From the NCBI GenBank assembly GCA_011800805.1, contig MPNW01001111.1, positions 4,721-17,281 of the forward strand: 12,561 nucleotides of DNA. Direction: 5' to 3'. The DNA comes from Hirudo medicinalis. Lineage: Eukaryota > Annelida > Clitellata > Hirudinida > Hirudinidae. A program made the translations under genes and the position numbers. Below, piece by piece: positions 8,044 to 12,561 of the stretch; position 1 is the first letter of the stretch, and each line of letters opens with the position of its first letter. The notes below the pieces were generated by a model. That model made no database searches. It saw nothing but the letters and a program-made list of their open reading frames with translations, and was not told the origin of the DNA.

Positions 8044-8548
8044 GACAACATGAGTATTAACGGGACTATTGACTTGTTGCAAAAACGTCAACTTATTGTT
8101 GGGAGCAACGACTACAACATCGATTACTGTTACAACCGCCACAACAGCAACAGCATGTGACGCAAGGGTCGATAGGATATCTACAAATGTAAGAGGGATG
8201 ACACGCAACGACTCGACAACAAATGCACAGGTAATAAAGGAACCCGAACAAATACAAACAGTTCACTGAGTTCACGACAACAACATCAACAACATTTAGA
8301 CCCTTCGGTGATTGGTCCTTTTGTTTGATTGAACACGTGGATTGAAAATTGAAAATCTCGATTGAAACGTGTCCGACTAACCTAAACAATCTGAGATTCT
8401 TTTTTGGAAAAAATCGAATCTCTGTTTTTCTGTTTTTTGTGTGTTTTTTGTTTTTTTTTGATGAGTGGCAGAATTTCCTGACTATTTATCCTCGTTCAGT
8501 TTTGCATGTCAATTGCGTTTTTGCTGAGCAGAGCAGCTCAACAAATTG
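8044..8548. other. AAC-rich non-coding DNA with small repeats
   Basis: Interrupted ACA/AAC triplets occur at about 8105-8156 and 8270-8297. GATTGAACACGTG (8327-8339) and GATTGAAACGTG (8360-8371) form a direct repeat. A GAGATTC...GAATCTC hairpin at 8393-8422 has complementary T6/A6 inside. T-rich runs follow at 8424-8459. No gene is recognised. Confidence 0.5.
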
Positions 8549-8567
8549 ACAACAACAACAACAACAA
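8549..8567. repeat. (ACA)n microsatellite
   Basis: About six uninterrupted ACA/AAC units on the + strand. Confidence 0.9.
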
Positions 8568-9236
8568 AACGCCACAAAATGCAGTCGGGCATCGAATAGG
8601 AAACCTTTTCCTTTCCAGCAAATCTTCGGCTTGCTTCCTCAACAACGCAGCAACTTTAAATGTCCGTTTAAAAGGCAGATTTCAAAACTCCACGCTCGAA
8701 CGAACTCCAAAAACCTATCGAACACTTGACAAGAAATCGAACCGATGACTTATTGAATCAAAATTGTGTTCAATTTCATCATTTTCCAGAGCAATATTCG
8801 AGCAACAGAAGCTGATGATCTTGGAACATCATTGAATCTGCGAAGTCGATGCTTGCCTCTCCACATTAACATTATTGGCGCAGCAACAGCAGCAACAAAG
8901 AAAGCCTCTCCGTCTGGAAAGAGAGAAAAAGGTTTGGGGAGATGCTGAGGAGGGGACGAGTAGCAGCACCTGGGCACGAGCAATCACCCTTCACTGAGTA
9001 AACACAGACCCACGTGCCAGTCTATTTATAAAACGTCTGAGAGCAATTGACGTAAACAAGTGATCATGTAATGAGTTTTTAATTTTCTCATTGAGTCAAC
9101 CAATTCGTGTGCAACGATAACAACAATTAATTAATAACATCTGATTACCACAACAACAACTATTTATTCGTCATAATCTAACGACCAGACATGGGTTTTG
9201 CTTTTTCGTACTAGACTAAGATGATAAGAAGATATT
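8568..9236. other. Non-coding DNA with promoter-like sites
   Basis: No recognisable coding frame. A short open frame across 8506-8748 has Asn-repeat content from the ACA array and no domain. The E-box, TATA and CRE-like cluster near 9011-9055 is listed separately. Confidence 0.4.
9011..9055 (+). promoter_or_regulatory. Promoter-like cluster: E-box, TATA-like box, CRE-like site
   Basis: CACGTG lies at 9011-9016, TATAAAA at 9027-9033 and TGACGTAA at 9048-9055. The spacing resembles a compact core promoter for a + strand transcript starting near 9060, but no gene is seen downstream. It could also be part of a distal enhancer of the minus-strand zinc-finger gene. Confidence 0.25.
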
Positions 9237-9411
9237 CATGATCATCACCTTCCACATCATCGTCATCATCATCAACACCATCATCATCATCATCGTCGTC
9301 GTCGTTGTCGTCGCCGTCGTCATCATCATCATCATCATCATCACCATCACCACCACCATCATCATCATCATCATCATCATCATAATCATCATCATACTTA
9401 TCGTCATCATC
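9237..9411. repeat. Large ATC/GTC/ACC trinucleotide array
   Basis: About 175 bp. The longest pure run is (CAT)9 at 9357-9383, and another CAT run lies at about 9320-9342. A GTC-type block sits at about 9293-9320. The Ile/Val/Met-rich frames across it are artefacts of the repeat. Confidence 0.95.
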
Positions 9412-9996
9412 TCTTTGTGATGAAACAATAGGCCGTCAGACATTTCCTCACCAGATGTCTGCTCCCGTCCAACAAAAGAACAAGTGCGTGGACAACAACA
9501 CGAGTGTCTGAAGTACTGCGACAACAACAGCAACAAATTCAATTGGCAACAATAACGACGATGATGGCAGTGATCACTAACTCATTCAACGGCTCGAAAC
9601 GAAATTGTTTTCAAAGTTCAGTGAACCATAACTTAAGGACCCTGAAAGAGATGAAAGAGTTTATTGGTTAACGATCCGACTTATCATATTTCGCTATTAT
9701 TAATACTGTTATTATTATGTGTAATTATTATCCTAATTATTATAACACTACAACAATTACTGTCATCGTTTCGCTGTCATTAGGCCTACAGAAACGTTTG
9801 TATTAATATTCCACGCATGAATTGTTCTCAGACTTCCGACCTTTGGGAGTTCATCTTTGTTTCTTTTCTCAACTTCAAAGAGTCTAACGGACAGGTGCGT
9901 GTCAGGTTGCCACGACAACGAGAACCAAGCATAACGAAGTGATGGATGCAATTAGAAGCAAGGGCACATTAGGAGAGTCACATCATCAACTGCTTC
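9412..9996. other. Non-coding DNA, AAC-tinged
   Basis: Short AAC clusters occur at 9493-9500 and 9520-9555. An AT-rich block lies at 9690-9750. No gene, tRNA or transposon is recognised. Confidence 0.45.
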
Positions 9997-10071
9997 AAAA
10001 ACAATAACAGCAACAACAATAACAACAACAACAACAATAACAACAACAATAGCAGCAGCAACATCAACAAT
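9997..10071. repeat. (AAC/AAT/AGC)n compound microsatellite
   Basis: CAACAACAAT-type units run for about 75 bp, with CAG interruptions near 10051-10058. The AAC sense is again on the + strand. Confidence 0.93.
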
Positions 10072-10288
10072 GTTTATGCAATTGCAATTGGGATGGCGGT
10101 TTCCAGCAGTTCATTGTTGACGTGCGTGATCACCGATGTGGAACGAGTTAATTAGAGCATAATAATCCATAAATCAATGGGTCACATCCTTAAGCGTGCG
10201 AGGTGCACTGTTCACATCTACACCTTCTTCACTGCAGACGGAAATAATGTAATATGAAAATGCTAAGCAAACACTGAAGATGAAAGGT

Positions 10289-10329
10289 TAATAATAATAA
10301 TAATAATAATGATAATAATAATAATAACA
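10289..10329. repeat. (TAA)n microsatellite
   Basis: About 13 TAA units with a single TGA interruption near 10310. Confidence 0.95.
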
Positions 10330-10425
10330 ATCTGAATAAATTATTAATTTAAATCCTTAATCATCTCATCAAAGTGTTAAGCAAGATAATGTCTACAATG
10401 AATGATCCTTTGACCGACAAAGTAC

Positions 10426-10518
10426 TCATTCATGTGATTCATTCATTTGTTCATTCTTTCATTCATTCGTTCGTTAGTTCATTCATTCAATTATTCACTC
10501 GCTCATTCACTCATTCGT
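10426..10518. repeat. (ATTC)n tetranucleotide array
   Basis: Imperfect TTCA/ATTC units with G and T substitutions, including TTCGTTCG and ACTCATTC variants, over about 93 bp. Confidence 0.9.
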
Positions 10519-10542
10519 ATCGAGATTGACAAATTACTTTTC

Positions 10543-10548
10543 CACGTG
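10543..10548. promoter_or_regulatory. E-box CACGTG
   Basis: Perfect palindromic E-box, 7 bp before the DR1 element. Matching hexamers are at 8334-8339 and 9011-9016. Confidence 0.35.
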
Positions 10549-10555
10549 ACTAGAA

Positions 10556-10568
10556 AGGTCAGAGGTCA
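10556..10568 (+). promoter_or_regulatory. Perfect DR1 nuclear-receptor-type element
   Basis: AGGTCA-G-AGGTCA is two perfect half-sites in direct orientation with a 1-bp gap. Family knowledge: RXR heterodimers, HNF4 and COUP-TF bind DR1 sites. It lies 3.5 kb upstream of the zinc-finger start. It could also be a chance 7-bp tandem duplication. Confidence 0.4.
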
Positions 10569-10800
10569 GAGCTGAAAGAGCTTTTGTCTGGGGATGTTTG
10601 TCCGCCTCCCCAGATGTTGTTCATTTTAAGATGGAAGCTGATCAGCCTCAGACAACGTGTGGTCCGACGTGTCTAAAATAACAACAGCATTGAAATTTGC
10701 AACAACAAAAGCAAATGTTAAGCATGAATATGAAATTATTTGAGTGGGCGTAAATTTTAAATTGTGATTCGTTGAGCCCATTGCGAAATTAATTATTTGG

Positions 10801-10846
10801 ATAATAATAATAATAACAACAACAATAATAATAATAACAACAACAT
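10801..10846. repeat. (AAT)n/(AAC)n compound microsatellite
   Basis: Alternating blocks of TAA and ACA units, twice over. Confidence 0.94.
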
Positions 10847-11969
10847 TATTCATTTAATATGTAAGTGAACCAAGTCAACCTTTGCATGAAAATAATTGTG
10901 TATAAGAAATATATAATAAATAATAATAAATATAGTGTATAAGAAAACAAAGCCATACAGAAATAATCTCGATGAACAAACATTGTATAATAATATTCAT
11001 GCAATATTCATTAACATATTCACGTAATAATTTATTTTAAAATAAATTTCATTAAATTAATCATCGCAAACATAATTTCCCTTGACGTGACGTAAAATAA
11101 TAATTATTCAATTTCTAAGCAATTACTTGAATAAATGGATGAGGCATCCAAGAACTCGGAAATAACATGAGAATCATTAGATGCGTGGAATGTTTTGTCT
11201 TTATTGGCAAGTTATTGTTGGAGGAGATTGCCATCATTCCTTGGAGTCATTTATTGGGAGCCATAAAAATATTTATGAACAATCAAGTTCTTTTGCGCAT
11301 TATTTTTTAGAATAAGTTAATATTTAATGTAACAAATGCAATGTAATTCCGTATTATCCATTTTTGGAGGAAAGGTTTCAGAAAATTTAATAAAACGAAT
11401 GAGTAGCTAAATATTACTTGCCATTGTTTATGTTGTAGCGAGGCTGTGTTAATGCTTCTAAGTTACGGTTGTTATTGTTGTTAATTTTTTTTTTTACAAA
11501 TTATGACATAATTAATTTAATTTGGACAGGGCTAGTATTTTTAAAGCTATTTCTAAAATTTCACTAAACCATGCAAAGTCATATTTTCTTTCATTTGAAA
11601 CATTTCAATTATATATTATTTTTTTCTTCAAAAGTTGGGTCGATTTATACCTGGGAATAATAATGTGTGCAAATAATTCACTGTTTTGACAACATGGTAA
11701 CATTAATGGATGCCATTACCCGATCGATTGGTGGATAAAAATGAATGTGTGTTTTATAATGTTCGACAGATGCATTGATCTACGCATTCATCACGCTTAA
11801 TTGAATCAACAATTTTTTAAATACAACAAATTAACTGTTTTTAATTAGTTTAAATTTTTACTTCAAATTATTATCATAATCAGAAATCTTTAACAAGTCA
11901 ATAGCTGAAATTGAACAATGTTTACTAACATTTGTTGAAACAAGGTACAATATTTTAAGTAGGGCATCA
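10847..11969. other. AT-rich intergenic DNA
   Basis: No open frame of note and no recognised RNA gene. It contains a T11 run at 11485-11495, many AATAAA/ATTAAT words and overlapping TGACG motifs at 11083-11095. Confidence 0.5.
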
Positions 11970-12203
11970 GTAAAAGTTGGGTATAGGCAGGCTAGAGGTT
12001 GAGTAGAGGCTGAGTTTGGGTAGCGTTAGGTAGAGACTGGGTAAAGGCTGGGTAAAAGCTGGGTAGGGATGAGTGGAGGTTGGGTAGAAGTTGGGTGAAG
12101 GCTGATTAGAGGATGGGTAGAAGCTAGGTAAGGGTTGGATGGAGATTTATTTATTTATTTATTTAGTAGAGGTTGGGTAGTGGTTGGTTAAAAGTGGGGT
12201 TGG
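11970..12203. repeat. Degenerate 11-bp G-rich minisatellite
   Basis: About 19 units of consensus GTAGAGGYTGG, for example GTAGAGACTGG, GTAAAGGCTGG, GTAAAAGCTGG, GTGGAGGTTGG and GTAGAAGTTGG in succession. The unit length is 11 bp with occasional 5-, 6- or 10-bp variants. The array is interrupted by an ATTT block and then resumes. Confidence 0.9.
12145..12165. repeat. (ATTT)5 array inside the minisatellite
   Basis: Five perfect ATTT units. Minisatellite units continue on both sides, so it arose or was inserted within the array. Confidence 0.95.
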
Positions 12204-12206
12204 ACA

Positions 12207-12222
12207 AAACTCAATTGAGTTT
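12207..12222. repeat. Perfect 16-bp palindrome
   Basis: AAACTCAATTGAGTTT equals its own reverse complement. It lies 3 bp after the minisatellite and before the reverse-transcriptase frame. Confidence 0.95.
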
Positions 12223-12281
12223 CTCTTTTAACAACAAATGTGTTTTTCTGCTTCTCTTCTATGGGATATGTAATTTGTCAG

Positions 12282-12561
12282 TGTCAATTTGGCTTTAGGA
12301 AAAATCACTCGACTTATATGCCTTTACTATTACTTCAGTCTGCTGTTTCTGAAGCTATTGATGTTGGTGAGGTCGTTCTTGCTTTATTTCTTGATCTACA
12401 AAAAGCTTTTGATACAGTTAATCATCAAATATTGTTGTATAAACTTGAATCTTATGGTATTAGAGGTGTTGTTTTATATTGGTTTCAAAATTATTTATCT
12501 AATAGAAGACAAAGAGTCGTGTTTAATGATGTTTGTTCCTCTGATACTGTTATTGATTATG
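12282..12561 (+). mobile_element. Partial non-LTR retrotransposon reverse transcriptase (CR1/L2/Rex1-like), continues past the window
   Basis: The frame with codons from 12285 reads QFGFRKNHST, then LFLDLQKAFDTVNH, ESYGIRG, WFQNYLSNRRQRV. These are the standard RT blocks of CR1/L2/Rex1/Jockey-type LINEs. The first catalytic Asp of palm motif A is at 12393-12395. The YxDD motif would lie beyond the edge. The frame is open from 12219 to the end, but residues before QFGFR do not resemble the family, and the endonuclease domain is absent upstream. The copy is therefore probably 5'-truncated near 12280. No stop or frameshift is seen in the 92 codons present. Codons are strongly A/T-ending, unlike the zinc-finger gene. 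Confidence 0.9.

Noticed and set aside
8393..8459. Hairpin followed by T-runs, resembling a bacterial intrinsic terminator
   Set aside because: The context is animal DNA; nothing bacterial is present, so the resemblance is incidental.
8506..8748. 80-codon + strand frame
   Set aside because: The Asn run comes from the ACA microsatellite; nothing else supports coding.
9216..9542. Met/Val/Thr-rich and Ile/Val-rich frames over the CAT array
   Set aside because: Triplet repeats keep frames open automatically; a low-complexity artefact.
10289..10518. Regularly repeated units suggesting a CRISPR-type array
   Set aside because: These are simple tri- and tetranucleotide microsatellites without spacers.
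11970..12203. Interstitial telomere-like repeat
   Set aside because: The unit is GTAGAGGYTGG, 11 bp, not TTAGGG or a variant of it.
12219..12281. Extension of the RT protein upstream of QFGFR
   Set aside because: The frame is open, but its residues do not match the RT family; probably not part of the domain.

Overview
The window looks like nuclear DNA from an invertebrate animal. It holds one long intron-free animal-type C2H2 zinc-finger gene, wide AT-rich non-coding flanks full of microsatellites, and the start of a CR1/L2/Rex1-like non-LTR retrotransposon reverse transcriptase at the right edge. There are no operons, ribosome-binding sites or densely packed ORFs, so it is not prokaryotic. 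The phylum cannot be fixed from this sequence alone.

Layout. 1-2722: non-coding with no recognisable gene; it contains a diverged pair of ~30-bp direct repeats and a short CA run. 2723-2874: probable 3' UTR of the zinc-finger gene, with an ATTAAA poly(A) signal on the minus strand. 2875-7026 (minus): a single 1383-codon ORF for a nuclear zinc-finger protein. 7027-7700: its 5' flank, a short moderate-GC segment with a tiny uORF and then very AT-rich DNA. 7704-10846: about 3 kb of trinucleotide and tetranucleotide arrays whose + strand is consistently C-rich (ATC and AAC type). Scattered in it are a 54-bp inverted repeat, three CACGTG E-boxes, a TATA-like site and a perfect DR1 nuclear-receptor-type element. 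10847-11969: AT-rich DNA with nothing recognised. 11970-12203: an 11-bp G-rich minisatellite with an ATTT array inside it. 12207-12222: a perfect 16-bp palindrome. About 12282-12561: the N-terminal part of a reverse transcriptase domain that runs off the window.

The protein has a 600-residue Asn-rich N-terminal half with a degenerate 'G-[IM]-[DE]-[ILV]-Q-x-A-[IL]-x-N-L-G' repeat. Two canonical fingers plus a broken third follow, then a ~105-residue spacer, nine more canonical fingers, and an acidic/hydrophobic low-complexity tail. Four of the nine fingers share the same base-contact helix. It reads as a sequence-specific transcriptional regulator. The unusual parts are the N-terminal repeat, the broken finger with CxxC...CxxC, and the regulatory-looking sites upstream. 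I see no multi-gene system here.
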